Positions 10,548 through 24,000 of a stretch of DNA of 64,000 nt are shown here, one piece after another (the stretch's first letter is position 1; each line of letters begins with the position of its first letter). Origin of the DNA: Chaetorhynchus papuensis. Lineage: Eukaryota; Chordata; Aves; Passeriformes; Rhipiduridae. The translations under genes were made by a program, and so were the position numbers. The DNA lies in contig VWYX01001152.1 in the NCBI GenBank assembly GCA_013396525.1, positions 62,001-126,000 on the forward strand, written 5' to 3'. A model generated the notes under the pieces. The model ran no database searches. It had not been told where the DNA came from and saw nothing but the letters and a program-made list of their open reading frames with translations.

Positions 10548-12735
10548 TTAGGCAGTAGTTAAGTAGAGAAGCAGAATTTTAAGATTCAAAGTTATGTAGA
10601 GAAAATGTTATTGAAAATCATTATTGTAATGCACATAAATTGCATTGCATTCTGATCTTCTCTGGAATCTGTCATGTCCAGAGGCAGATTTGCATTGAGC
10701 AATACTCTAGTCATACTGTATGTCTTCTATTTTATTAGTCATAAATTTACATATTTTTTAATAATAGTTTAAAATATTGAGGTTATTCCAGAAATTCAAC
10801 TATCCTTGAAAAATTCCCTTTTTCACATACTGTAGAACATGCCTGAACATTTTTAACTTGCGTTTCTAACTTGCCTTACAGTGATTCCTTTGCGAAAAAT
10901 TTGAGTAATAAGCTGTTTGGTTTGTATGTTTAGTGTATGGCATTAATGTATTTCATTCCATAGGGCAGGAAAATTGTCTTTTTCCAACATTTGCTCCTCT
11001 CCCTCCAATTCATATAATATTCCTCCCCTTATCTTTAAGACCCCTTCCAACTTAGTGAATGACTGGAGGGCTGGAGGAGAGCAGGCATTCCCTGGTGGTG
11101 TTCAAATTCAAACTGTACTTAGTTTACTTTTCAGATAATTCCAACTGTGCTGGTAAGACTGATGGCATAGTGGGTCTAGCTGAATTCCTACAGGGCAGAT
11201 ACAGAAAAAGCCTGTAAAATACATTGTGAGAGTAGTTATTGGTGTCCCTTTTAAAAGGGAAGGCTGTAATGATAAGGTTTTTACAATGGGCTGTTCAGGA
11301 CTGACATAGTAAGTACCTCTCGAGGTGATCTTGACAGACAAAGAGACCAGTCAAATGTGAAGACATTGTGCTAAAGCTCAGACTTCAGGGGTGTGTAGGT
11401 GGGGAAATTTAGAGTTAAAATATTGAGCAAGTTAGGAAAAGGGGGCCAGAAAAAAAGAAAAAAAAAAAAACCCAAAAAAAAAACCCCACCCCAACCAAAA
11501 ACCAGACCAAAAACACCCCTATGTGAGTGACAGAGGAGCCTAGTTTGCTCAGGCAGGAATAATCCACTACCCAAATACCAAATGTGGAAGTAGGTAACAT
11601 TTTGCTGAACTGCCAGGCCTCATGGCAGGTGACACACTGAATGTTAGAGGCTGTTGCCTTCTGCCTCTCCTCAGGCCCTGCTGGAGTTACACACCTGTGC
11701 TGTAGAGCAGGTACACAGCAGCAATTCCTACTGCACCACAAATGTGTACCTTGAGGTGTTACGCTCCTGGTCTCTTCTTTCAAGAAAGAGATGGACCCCG
11801 TGGAGGGAAAGAAGAATCATCACTCCAGGAAATGTAGCCCTAGGAACCTCTGAAGCCATAGAAACTGCACTGCTCCAGAGAGGAGACATGGGGGGATGAT
11901 GAGCATGGCTATTACACTTAACATATATAAAAAACCTGCTGCTAAAAGCAAGCAGCAGCAATTAAAAAGCAAGAAAATTCAAAAAAGATGATGATAGCTA
12001 TTTGGTGGTTGGAAGGAATGCTTTCCCAACAAATCAGTACATTATTAGTTTGAAGTTTCAGTGGCTGCAAGTCTTTAAGAATTCTGTAGCACATATACTG
12101 AGGTTGTATCTCAATCAACTCTACTTATTTAGGGCAAAGAGAAGATAAAAGCTAGAATGTACTCCTTAGGTCCCTGAGGACCTGTAGTATTGGTTGAACC
12201 TAGCATTTAAGTCAGCTGTGAAACAGATCAGTTTGTGCATGTGTTTTTATGTATCGTGTTCTTCAGGGACCAGCAGTAAACATGCATTTTCTCTCTTACA
12301 AGCATGTGGCTGAGCATGCATATAAAACAAAAGTGTCACAAATTATCCCATACAGACATAGTGCTTAAGTTGCAAGGGTTTTTCTTTTTGGCACATACAC
12401 AAACATAAAATGAGCCTGTACACAGATATATATAGATATTAAAAAGGGATGGTGGGTTGCCAGTTAGTATGGTAATTTTGGTTGTCTCATGTTCAGATAT
12501 TTTCAGTATTTCTATTTTGTCCCCGTCTAAGAAAGTATTAGTCCATATTCATAAAATGTGTAAATATAAAACTGTTTTGTATATAAAATATCAGCTGTGT
12601 GTAAATATGATGCATTTTCTTGATTTGGGTCTGTTTTGCAAATGAAAAGGATCAAAATTTAATCATTTCAACTTATTTATTTCCTGTACAATTTGCTGTA
12701 TGTGTAACACTGTATTAAAGTGTGTGACCTGAAGT
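10548..12735 (+). other. CEP162: Probable CEP162 3' UTR
   Basis: This AT-rich sequence follows the CEP162 stop and contains no coding exon or clear repeat. It has an A/C-rich low-complexity patch at about 11450-11515. The first good poly(A) context is ATTAAA at 12714 followed by GT-rich then T-rich DNA. Two exact TGTAAATA motifs (Pumilio-type sites when transcribed) lie at 12559 and 12600. The extent is inferred; an earlier cleavage site cannot be excluded, and AATTAAAAA-type variants occur near 11962 and 12437. Confidence 0.5.
12714..12719 (+). promoter_or_regulatory. CEP162: Candidate CEP162 poly(A) signal ATTAAA
   Basis: ATTAAA is followed within 1-25 bases by a GTGTGTG element and then a run of Ts near 12746. 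This is the usual arrangement of a cleavage/polyadenylation signal with a downstream element. It is the best-formed candidate on the plus strand after the CEP162 stop. Confidence 0.55.
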
Positions 12736-12740
12736 GAGAG

Positions 12741-15700
12741 ATTTTTTTCAACTACTGCAACCCTTGTTTTCCCAGAGAGGCCAGTTCCTGGATGGAGGTT
12801 CCTAGGACAGGAATCCTAGAGGAAGCATTTCTGGTAACTGGAAACTCTCACATCTGTGTTGCTTAAGTCATCAACAGGGGGTTGCCTTAATGTTCATGCA
12901 GTTCATTCAAACACTTTTTACAATTCTTACAGTCAGTTCTTAGCAAATGCTGGTGTCTTACGTAGTTGGAATTAAATCTCTCCCAGAGTCCATTTTACTG
13001 AGCAGGGACAGTATTATTTACCATTACTGTATCATAAGGTTTATACTGTGTTCTCACACGTATTTATGCAGCTGTGCACTGACTGAAGCTTGGTCTTCAG
13101 ATTTTGGGCATTTACCATGGAGTGGATGCTCTACACAGTAACAGACTGTCTCTGGGCTTGAATGGCTGCAGTTAGGGTGTTCCTCTTAGAGAACTCAGGT
13201 CCAAGTTTTAAGTTCTTTGCTAAAGTTGTTACTGATTCTCTGAGGATTTCATTGTGATCTTTTAAGGAGTTATACAAATTATATACTCCTCACGTATATT
13301 TTTCCTCTTCTTGTGCCATCCTGTTTCATCATGCACTTCCAGGAGGCATAATGGATGGATTAAAAGAATCAAAAATAATGTCTTTAAATCAGTGCTTAAT
13401 GCTTAGCTGGACTTTACAGCAAAGCAGCTGGAGTATAATAATTTGAATTGTTGTGTTTGAAGCTTTTAAGAAATCACGTGAACAGCTGGCTAGGTGACTC
13501 AGTGACCTAGATTGCATCAAGAGAGGAAAACAAGATGTGCAGAAAAGGATCAGATTTCATCATGGCACTTGGGGCAGAGACAGCAGCAGTGTGCTCCTTT
13601 CAAGTTCTCTCAAGTACATGTCAAAATTGTTCATGTAACAAATTAAATAGGTTATCGTGAATGAAGACTTTATTTGATAGCACATAATACCTTTTGAAGT
13701 CTGCCCCTCTATCCCATATTTAACCTGTTCTGGAAGATACATGGAGAAGGACAGGTATAGCAGCACTAGCTGTGCAAATCCACTTCTGCAGGGAATGGGT
13801 GGTTCATGCATCAAGTGCTGCCCTGACTCTTGACCAAAAATCCAATGATATCTCTGAATTAAAACTAGCCTTTCATACAGCTGACTACATACCTCTCCTC
13901 CAAAAATAAGAAAGCACAGGCCTCCACCTCTTGCTCTCATTGGAGAACGTATGGTAGAAGATTCTTCTCTGCTGTCCTTGCTACCTGCCAATATCCAAGG
14001 CTAAAACGTGGCAAAAAAATGTCAGTGTTACAGTATTCAAGAATGAGGGCTCAGGTGCATAAATACTTAATTTCATGACAAATATACCTCATTTACTTCA
14101 CCTTGTAGTCTCAGAGACTGTGTAGCACTGGATTGTAGTAGAGATGTTGACAGTTTTACCATTCTCTTTCTTTTCTCTCTGAGCAGGCATTTTCTGATTA
14201 TACATAATAGGTTTTGGGGGTTTGTCCTTTTTTTGTTAAAGGTACACAACTAAAACTTGTTTACACAGAAGAACATTTTACAAGTATTTACACCTTTGAA
14301 AACTGGAAAACATAACTTGACCTAGTAAATTCTTACAGAATACATGGTTAGGCAAACAAGCATATGTAGCTGGTTTAGAGGAGCTGTGTCTCTGCAGCTA
14401 AATCTGCTGCAGGTGATGCATTTATACTGAGTTCTGAGAAGAGGCTTGAACCAAGCAGTAAGAAAACACAAAAATTCCGTTTCCAAACACCATTAAATTC
14501 CAAGTACTCCTTTTGAAGCATTACACCGGTCAGAACACTTCCTATTCTGTTTCTAGTGGACCAATGAGTTCATTTTCTGAGAAAAGATGAATTTTTTTTT
14601 AAACAGGTTATATATTGCCCTTTCCCCTGACGCAAAATATGTCTGTTATTCTTAAAAAGGAAAAAAAAAAGAAAGGAAAGACAGCTTTAAAATAGCTGCT
14701 TTTGAAGACTGCAGAACGTTTTTGCATTTGCCTTTGGCTCTGCTTTAAGGCAGAGGCAGAGCAAAAATCTGAATCAGACTACTGCTGCCACAGTGTCTCT
14801 GACGTGGTGTGGGAGCTCTGCAGTGGGGGTTGACAGGTTATTTTTCTGGGAAAAGCAGCATGAAGGACTTTAAATATAGAAGGGAGATAGGACGAAAAAC
14901 GTAGAACCATCATCAGGAAAGAACAGAAGCAGGAACCAAACACTTAAATAGCTTTACATGATTAATGCATGCTTCAGAGGGATATTAACAACAATTCAAG
15001 TATGTTTTAAGTTAAGATGGCATTATCTCTCTGTCATTTTGTTAAACACCTTTCATCTAGGCATCATTACCAATATCCATACACAAAATGCTTCCTTTTT
15101 CTCCCCAGAGTAGCAGGTAGGTACCCAAAGAAAAGCCACTAAGATTTAAGGTGGCAGAAGAAAAGCATAGGCTAGCCTACAGGGAATAGCAGCATCTTCT
15201 TTTCCTAAAACCACATCTGCATTATTTTGAAACTCCTGAAACTTTTGAGATTTCTTCCCCCAGAGGGGTTGTTGAGCACTGGAACAAACTGCCCAGGGAA
15301 GCAGTGGAATCACCATCCCTAGGGGTTTTAAAAGCCATGTAGATGTGGCACAGGGGAAGGTGGTTTAGAAGGGAAGGTGGTTTAGAAGGGAATGTGGCAG
15401 TGCTGAGTTAGTGGTTGTACTTCATGATCCTAAAGGTCTTTGTCCAACCTCTAAATGATCTATGAAACATAGTCTTAAATGCCTTAAAGGCAACCTTCAT
15501 TCTCAGTTGCAGAGGAGATGGATTCCACATCGATTTTCCCTTCCTTCAAGCAGCATTTCTGTTTTCAAGCACAGCAAAGGAAAAAATAAAATAAAAATAA
15601 TAGCTCAGACATTACTGAAGGCAGCTCCCTCATCCAGAAATCAGCTGTAACAGCCCTGTTCAGTACAAGTCCCACAACTTAGCAAGAACAATACTGAGCT

Positions 15701-16780
15701 TAGAAGTTTAACCATCAGATAGCTTAACATCATTGAGGTGCCTCAGCAGGAAGTAGATGCCACATCCAGAGACAGATTTCCCAGGTTTTGGAAAAGGAAA
15801 GTCCACACCTACAGCCTTCATACTTGTAGTTATGTCCTTCCTGTGAAAGAAAGCCTTTAATGCACCTGAAATGTTTTACTGGAGTTGTGCATTGCAACCC
15901 TTAGAGCTGTGCTCATTTAGAACAGGGTTCATTTCAGTCTTCTCTGGGAACTATTTTCAGCAATAAACTGCTAGTTTTAAATAGCCTCTGCTTTAAGTAT
16001 AATCCCGTTACTTTCAACACTAGCAAGAATTACATTTGAAGACAGGAAATTTAGCTATAAGTGGTGCGTAATAAGGGCACAGGAGATAAAAACAAAGGAT
16101 GTTTCCTGCACTCTTCCTACACAATTTGTGTTCTTCAAATGCTCAGCCCATTCACCCTTTTTCCTATTTGTAAGGTGAAGAAGGGATGAATTAATCAGCA
16201 TTTAAGTGGCTGAAGGATGTATCAGCAGGTCTCTAAACTCTAACACATCTGTGTTGCACACAAAGCACATTAATTTTAAGAAAACCCAGGTAGGCACAGT
16301 CTCTAGAATCCACTCTTTTAATTTCAATTAAGAACTTCCTGCAGAGCATACTTGAAATCTAGCAAAGGGTTTGAACCTGGTACCTCTGCATCCTGTATGC
16401 TTGCTCTAAAACCATTCAGTCATTAGTTACCATCTTTTGAAGAGAGCTGAAATACAATTTTAAGTACTCTCAAAGGTTCAGAACTTTATTCCATCTCTAA
16501 AAAATAAAGGTTGAAACTACACCTCTTCAAATCCTTACCAAATCTTTCACTGGGAGAAGAGCTGGGGTTGCTACACTATCCCAGCTGAGTACAAAAAGAA
16601 GATGGAGCAAACACAGCTTAGCTACACTTTTGGAGTTGGTCCTCTCAACAGCTCAAAGCCTGCTAGCCTAGCCACTGGCCAATGAGTAAAGAAATGACCA
16701 TTTATAAATCCAAAAAGCACAGGAAGGTTCAGCCTACAGGCAACACATAACACCAGTTTAACATACCACCGCTATTTGCA
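12741..16780. other. Convergent spacer between CEP162 and MRAP2
   Basis: This is about 4 kb of AT-rich DNA between the likely 3' ends of two convergent genes. It contains one CR1 tail (15262-15475). A 143-codon minus-strand frame at 13991-13560 shows no recognisable domain. Part of the right side could belong to a longer MRAP2 3' UTR, because further minus-strand AATAAA motifs occur near 16485 and 13671. Confidence 0.6.
15262..15475 (+). repeat. CR1 LINE 3' end (sense)
   Basis: The sequence reads in sense: a region equivalent to GGTTGTTGAGCACTGGAACAAA...CCCAGGGAAGCAGTGGAATCACC, the end of the CR1 ORF. It continues to CTAAAGGTCTTTGTCCAACC and the tail TGATCTATGAAA. An internal perfect 17-bp tandem duplication occupies 15355-15371 and 15372-15388. 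Confidence 0.85.
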
Positions 16781-16789
16781 TGTAGTAAC

Positions 16790-16795
16790 TTTATT
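16790..16795 (-). promoter_or_regulatory. MRAP2: Candidate MRAP2 poly(A) signal AATAAA
   Basis: On the minus strand AATAAA lies about 840 nt after the MRAP2 stop. It is followed by a GGTGGTATG...GGTGTTATGTGTTG region, a plausible GT-rich downstream element. Other AATAAA motifs on this strand (17238-17233, 16490-16485) have weaker downstream context. Choice among them is inference. Confidence 0.4.
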
Positions 16796-17392
16796 CGCAA
16801 AAGAAAAATAGGTTTTTTCTTATATCCTGTGATTTAGCTACTGAATCCTGTACTTACTGAACTGGAAATTCACATCAGCAATTAGCAGGGGGAAAAAAAA
16901 AAAAAGAGTCAAATCACAGTTTGTGTTTGTGTGTAGAATGCTAATTCCATGTCATCACAGGGCAGCTGCTGAGGTGTCACTCAGTATAATTACAGGCACA
17001 GATTTGCTCTTACTTAGCAGCAGGTGGTGATAGCATTTTGTAAACACTGCAACCAAACAATTTAATTTGCAAGGTATTCCCTCTGGAAGCTTTGTAAATT
17101 GGGTTTAACCTGCACCGAAAAGCAGTTAGGAATCAGAAACTGAAGTTATCCCAAGCAGATAATTATTGTGCTGCTCAGCTTCAGGCATCCTGACTGGGAG
17201 TAGCAGAAACTGCAGAACTGCCCCAGAGGCTGTTTATTCCTTTCTTCAGTCTTCTTTGAGATTTACACTTTTCTTGGCCAAGGCATTTTCATACATCTCC
17301 CAATGCCAGGCTCCAGCCTTCACAGTCCTTGTAAATTATTATCCTTCAGAAGCTGATCATAAGTAGTCATTTAAAAATGAAGAACAAAACAA

Positions 17393-17420
17393 GAAACAAA
17401 CAAACAAACAAACAAAAAAT
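17393..17420. repeat. (CAAA)n simple repeat
   Basis: This is a short tetranucleotide CAAA run in the inferred MRAP2 3' UTR, read as TTTG repeats in the transcript. It lies about 215 bp after the stop codon. Confidence 0.85.
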
Positions 17421-17633
17421 CAAATAATGCTGGGCAAAAGTTTCAGACCATTGAAGGCATCAGAATAAAGCATTCTGTGCCTTACTTCTTGTCTAAACTG
17501 AGTTCTATCAGTCCAGCCAGTCTTACATACAGTAAAAAGCACAGGTCTGAAATACCTTCTGTCAAAAGAGTGGGAGGCCAAGAAAGGCTTCAAACTGGAC
17601 AATAATTACCTTTAATTTACCTTAAAGGTTTTT

Positions 17634-18027
17634 TCAGTCAAGGATCCGATGGGAAGATTGCATAACCAATTTGCTTTCTAAAATGATTGGTGGCTCTGAG
17701 ATGAGGAGATCCTCCTCACCTAATGAAGGGTTCTGCTCAGTGTTCACAAAGTTCGGAATGTTAAATTTTGTAAGACAATGTAGGTCTTCCTCAAACATTC
17801 CACAGCTTCTGGGAACCTCCTGGAAGTGGGTATTGCTCTCCAGACTTGGACCTTTCTGACTGTCTTTTGCTTTGTTCATATGGTCCACTTCATTAATACA
17901 GAAATGGAAAAGTGACTGGGATTCTTCAGCCATTTGATGAGAAAAGTCCTTCTCAGACTCCAAAGGTCTTCCAAAATCCGCCACAAAGCTGTTCATGCGG
18001 AATCTTTTCTCAGAAGGTTCTGCATTG
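17634..18027 (-). CDS. MRAP2: MRAP2 terminal coding exon (cytosolic tail)
   Basis: The acceptor CTCCATAG precedes 18027. 394 nt run to TGA at 17636-17634. It encodes the tail from NAEPSEKRFRMNSF to the conserved C-terminus ending ILD. The coding sequence is intact. Confidence 0.97.
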
Positions 18028-21000
18028 CTATGGAGGGAAAAGAAAAATACAGTAAAAAATACAGTAAAAGTGGAAACTATTTGAGTTCTTATCAACAAGT
18101 TTGGTTTCAGCAACCATTATGATCAGGAGAAAAGGAAACCCTACAGTTTATCTACCACAGACTTGTAAGCCAGCACTATTTATTATTTTCTGCTGAATAA
18201 TTCTAAGTCTTCATTTGTCATGATAATTTTCCATGGAAATAAGTTAATGCCAGCACTCTTAAATGGCATTTCTAGTAATCAATATACTATAATAATCACC
18301 TCACTGAATGGGTTTAGAAATACTCTTGATTTCAAGTAGTACCAAGTAGTAACTTTTTTTTAAATGGCTTATAAGAACAGTTTGAGAAAAGTCCTTGATA
18401 GACAAAATGTTCCTGAGGTACAGGCAGCTCTGCTCTCGTTAAAGGCATTGAGTGCTTGGTTGTCCAGACATCAAACCATCTTTTCCACTGCCTTCAATCA
18501 ATAACATTCAGATTTCCAAATTAGAAGAGTTGGAACTGAAGACTGCTTTAAAGAGTGGCAGTCTTAACAATCTAGGCAGCCCAGGAAGGATAGCTTAACA
18601 TCTTTTTTGGCAGTTTTCTCTATAAATCTTATCTCAAACCAGCACCAATCTGCATGGACTCATGCAGGAGCCATTTGCAGCTGAAGAAAGTTTGAGCTAG
18701 ATAAAAGTTTTACAGATTCATTCTTAGTCAGGCTGAGTCTATATGCTATAATCACAAAATGCAGGTTATTTGCATCTGAAAGGCAGTGGAGGTATTCAGA
18801 GAATGAGCACTGAAAATCTAAATATGTTCTTAGAATATGAATTTTGTTAGGAATTAATAAACCATACTGTTTACATCTGAAGGTGTAGTAAATGACACTG
18901 GAACCAGATAATTGGGCACCCAAAGGTCCACCCAGCACGTGACAGTTTTTCAGTGTAATTGTATTTCCTCAAGCCTGCAGTAGGAGATAAGTGCCCACAA
19001 GCTTTTGAAAGCCTCAGATGACACCTTCAGGAAATCTACCCACTAAAACTTTCAAGTTCACAGGATGCCTACCATTAGTCTTTCAGGTGCAGTTAATCTT
19101 AAAGATCCCTGCTTCTCAAGAGCTAATTTACTTCCATTACATGATGGGAGCATTCTGTCCTAACAACATGACTTCCACTAGCCTAGAAATCAAAGCAGTT
19201 CTCCAGTTAGTCAAGACTGTATTGGCTCATTCTGCATTTTGAAGTGAACCAGGTAGAAAAATAACATTTAAGTTGATGTAAGACTGGCAGGTAACTAATG
19301 AATAATCTACTGTATACACAGCAGGGGGCAAACAGCCTGGAATAATTCTGAACTGACATTTATGTATTAATAATGCAATGAAAAGCACCACTTTTAAGTT
19401 TCATATACAGTGTGGCAAATCTGTCCCAAGAGTTTCTAGGTAGTGTTATGTCACAGACATATCAGCACAGAAAGAAGGACAAGCCCTGTAAGCCCAGGAA
19501 GAAGTGACTGAGGAAGAAAGCTTAAAATGCACCCACTAGAGGAGTAAAATTACTTCACAGGTGTGGCAAGTGCTTCATAATCCAGTGAGCTATGAAGGAG
19601 CAAAGGCTGATCATGAGAGGAACATACAAGACTGGAAATGGCAACCTAAGCCTAATGGACAAATAGAAGATGCAAATAAATTTTACAATGACCTGGAATG
19701 TTAAGGATAAATGATGAACCATAATCCTATGTTCATGAGCAGGGAACACACGATCTAAAATACAGCGATATTTTTGGATTGTGAAATTCACAAGCACCAT
19801 CTTTGTATTTTGGAGACGAATTTTATTACTTTTTTTTAAACTAGACTAGAAACTTGCATAGTCTTGCTCATTACAGTATGCAAGAATACCTCAGCAAGTA
19901 TTTTCAGAACACTCAAAAAAAGTAGCCTCAAAAATCCCAGTTTTACTTAACCAAGATCAACTGTTTCTTACCAAAAAAAAAAAGAAATCATCAGTTATTT
20001 AACATTTACTTCTTTAAGATCAGATCAGCCAATGTTTTGTACAGATAGGTTGCATGAAGTCTTGCATTTGTTGTACAAATGTGCTCTTAAGGACATTTTC
20101 AAATGCAGAAAGAAATATTGCATGCTTTCCTCTCCTGAATGATGAATGAGAGCATTTTTCAGACAGAAATTGAGAGATCGCCAATAATTTTTTTTTGCTT
20201 GCACAAGCTAGTATATATGCAAGCAAACAAAAGAGAAATGCAACAGACATAATTTCTGTAACTGATTAAATTTCTGCCTGTCCCCATCCATATCCTGACC
20301 CTTCTGGTCTGAGAATGTACCTAATTCTGAACATCTTGTGTAATTTTGAAAAGTACATCCTATCATGCCCCTTCATACTGAGCCAAGAAAAGCATACTAC
20401 TGGAAAAAAAATCAGAGTATTCTACTTTGGATCCATCCATCTGAGCCCAGTTAAACTTAATCTCTCACATTAATGGCACTTTAAAGAACAGCCAGATAGC
20501 CTTACTGAAGCTGGAGACTTCAGGAACTTCATCATCCATCGATCAAGCTGGCTTTTTCCCAAGACCCAGGAATCCCATTAACATCTATTTCTAAAGGAGG
20601 TCTCAAAACAGCCCACTAATGAAATGCCAGTCAGGTAAAAATATCTATAAAAATAGAAGATGCAGCCAAACCAAAACCAGTCTGCTCTGGTTTCACAGGA
20701 AGCCGTTTCCCCGTTTTTATATACATGTACCAAAAATAAGAGGACACAACTGTATTCACTGCACTTAGTGAATTCCTGGAGGATCCACGTTCAGTACCAT
20801 GCACGTTTCGTTACCAGATGTCAAAAAAACAGTGCTCAAATTTGTTAAAGGTGCCAACTCAGCATGCATAGCAAGTGGGCAAGCACTCAGGCACACAACT
20901 CCCAAAGCTGCAAAGAGGTTTATAACAAATACAGAAAGGAATAATTGGTCTCGCTCCAGCAGCTAAAGAAAAATTACATTAAGGTTTAGAACAGAAGGGA

Positions 21001-24000
21001 CTCCTGGGGGTCTCAAGCCTAATGATTAAGGCAAGGGCAACTCTGAATTCTGATGTGGATGTAGAAGTTGAACAAAGGTGGACATTTCACAAACTCTCTA
21101 AGACACTGTTCTGAGAAAATTGATGAAAAAGGCACAAAAAAGTGGGAGATATCAAGCAAGCCCTGCTACCTGAAAGTAAAATTTTACAAGTGTAAAAATT
21201 TTTGACCAATAGCTATATTAAATTCTCTCTATATAATGTATTTTTGACTTCATCACTTTTTGCCCTTTCAAATTATCCACATGGGATCCAGCCTCATGCT
21301 CAGCTAATAAATAAGATCTTTGTGAAAAAGAGGCAGCGCACCAACAATCCCAACAAGGGATTTTAAATCTGTTTGGGGGAAGTGTCTGGCTACTTCATAA
21401 CAGTCTGTAGGGGAAGCAAAACTACCAGCAAGTCAGTTCTGGTATGCTGGATTCTTTTGCCACTATTTGCTTCTCACAGAAGCAAAACTACAGGAGCACA
21501 GAAGAGGCTCACGCATACATCTGGCCCTGTCTCTAGAGATGTGCTAGCACAAGGAGTTTCAGAGCCACTTTACATGTGATTAAACAGCAAAGGGACTCCA
21601 GGAGGCAGAGACAGGCTGCTTTAGGAAGTGATAAGCACCAGCAGTTGCCTTTTACAATCAGCTTCTCATCATTGCTACCTGCCTGCAAGCAATCTCACGC
21701 TCCAGAGAGGCTTTTTCTTTCCACTTTATGGCACAGAAGCCTGAGAGGAGATGTGGGTTCAAGCTTTCTCAGAGGAAAGGACACTGACAGCCTGTGTCCT
21801 GTGCAAATGCAGATAAATCACAGGAAAGAATAAAAAATAGAGGACTTTCAAGGGACCCCAGCTTTAAAGAAATGCCGAGCTGATCTGTAGTATCTATTGC
21901 AATTTCTCAGCAGAAACTAAGACACTCTGAGACCTCAGGGGTTAAGAGAAGATTTTGCCAATACTACCCTGTATCTGTCTTTTGGAGTTGAACACACAAA
22001 CATTTGGGAACCAGCCAGGCTTCAGCTTCCTTAATTCAACATCTGCACTGCATTTTACTAGTATATACTCTGTTGATATTCACACTTTCACTCCATGAAA
22101 ACTTGAGCCTACTTAGAACCATCCCACCTGTTGCCAAAACAGTGATCTAAAGGCACCTGTCTGGCAGCCTACCCGAAACATCCTTTTAGAATGAAAATGC
22201 TAAAATTACTTGAAATGAAGAAAGACTGCAGTGATAGGAACAGACTAGAACGAGATGGTGCTGAGCCAGTACAGCACTGTCACTACTTGCTTGGGGGCTG
22301 CAAGAGCCCGGGTGTGCCACTAGCAGGCTGCACTTGTTATTCCCGTTTTCAGACTCACTCTTGATGTGGTGCTCCTGTCTTCGTCAGCAGGGTCAGGACA
22401 AAAAACATGAAGATGACAAAAACTGCAAGACCAACCCAAAATCCAATCACAATGGAATCTGGTGGGAAAAAAAAAAAAAAAGAAAGAGAAAACAAGATAA
22501 TCAGTATTTTACTTGCAGTTGCAAAAAGTTGCCTTCCACATGCAGCATGAGTGCAAACCCAAAACGAATTGCAGCTTGTTTCTGGGTGACAAAGAGAAAA
22601 GATAATCAAATTTATCTTCATCTATTTTTAAACAGAAAGCTGCCATTGAAAATCTTTTTTTGAGACCAAATTTTACTGATATCTAGACAAACCAGACAAT
22701 AGATAAAAGAGGGAAGACAATTCTCTTGGCTAGTAAAATAAGAGGAGCTCCCTATGTGATGTCAGGCCCATTCCCAAGCATTGCTGTGGAAACAACTTCA
22801 GTGCTAGAAATAGGAAGAGAAGATTATTTGATTTTCTGCAAAATCCTCTCTGTAGAACTGGACTCCTGCTATTTTAAGTTATTTCTGCCCCAGACCATTA
22901 AGTTTCTGGATTTAAATGGATTTCTTTCCATTTTAGTGGCAAGAGGGAGGGTTCTGCAAGAAAGAGATAAAACTATTTGCTACTTCAATAAATATCAATA
23001 ACCAACAGATACAAGATGTTTTTGAATAATTTTCAATTTGGGTTTCCAGCTAAAGTACACAAAGCCACAATACAATGTCAGAGGAGCACAACAGATTTGG
23101 GAAAAAAAGTCAAACAAGCAGTTAATCATTAGAAAAACCACCAGTGCAATAACCAAATATAGCAGTCATTGGGAAGAGCATGGCTTTTTACCTCTGTGCA
23201 TAAACTGTACCTACTGTTTCCAGGATCTTGATTTAGAGGGGTTCAAGTGGGACAAACATTTTTCCAGGCAGCAATTAGCATGGACCAAAGTTACAGAGCA
23301 CCAACACACAGAATGACCTGGCCCAGGACCCATCAGCACACAGGTATTTTTTCACATGTCATTTCAGTTAGTTATTCTTTGCTTATGCAAGTATTCAAAA
23401 CTTCCACTACAGAAGTTCAAAAACATCACATACAAACATGCAAGAGGGAAGGCTTGGTCAGGACAGGAGTCCTTTCTACCCTTAACCTCTCACACAGCCA
23501 CTACCAAACCTCAGGGATCCTCACTGGCTGTAATGTCTGTGTGCAGCAGGCACAGCACAGAACTGCTCAATTTCCTACAGGACTAACTAAACATACTGAG
23601 AAAACAAGGAATCAGCTATCCTGCCTGGTGCTTGACCGCAGCTGTTAATCATACTCCCACTGTGAAATATCTCCCATGCTAAAAGGCACATGTGGAAACT
23701 GGTAATCAGCTCAAACCATTCTCCCTTTCCCTGCACAGTTAAAACGCCTGCTGCAACTTGAGATTTTCTCCCTGTGAAAATACTTTATCACAATGAAGTC
23801 CCTCCCCAATCCCTTTCTCAGGATAAGCTAAGGAGGTTAAGTTTCAAGTCTCCCACTGCAATATTTATTCCATCTCTCCTGTGCCACATCCTCCCCTCTC
23901 AACACCCCGTGTAAAATAACCGGAATGTGGTTTGAGCATAGATCTCTGTGATGAAGGGGGAGGAGTTTTTAATACTCCTTTCTGCTTAAAGCATTCTGCC

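Noticed and set aside
11028..11062. Short CR1-like end (TTTAAGACCCCTTCCAACTT) in the CEP162 3' UTR
   Set aside because: Only about 30 bases resemble CR1 and there is no tail or upstream block, so it cannot be told from chance.
13560..13991. 143-codon minus-strand frame between CEP162 and MRAP2
   Set aside because: No recognisable domain, no supporting splice or promoter signals, and a length expected by chance.
20985..21035. Possible antisense CR1 end in MRAP2 intron 3
   Set aside because: Only one block (AAGGGACTCCTGGGGGTC) is similar; flanks do not continue the CR1 order.
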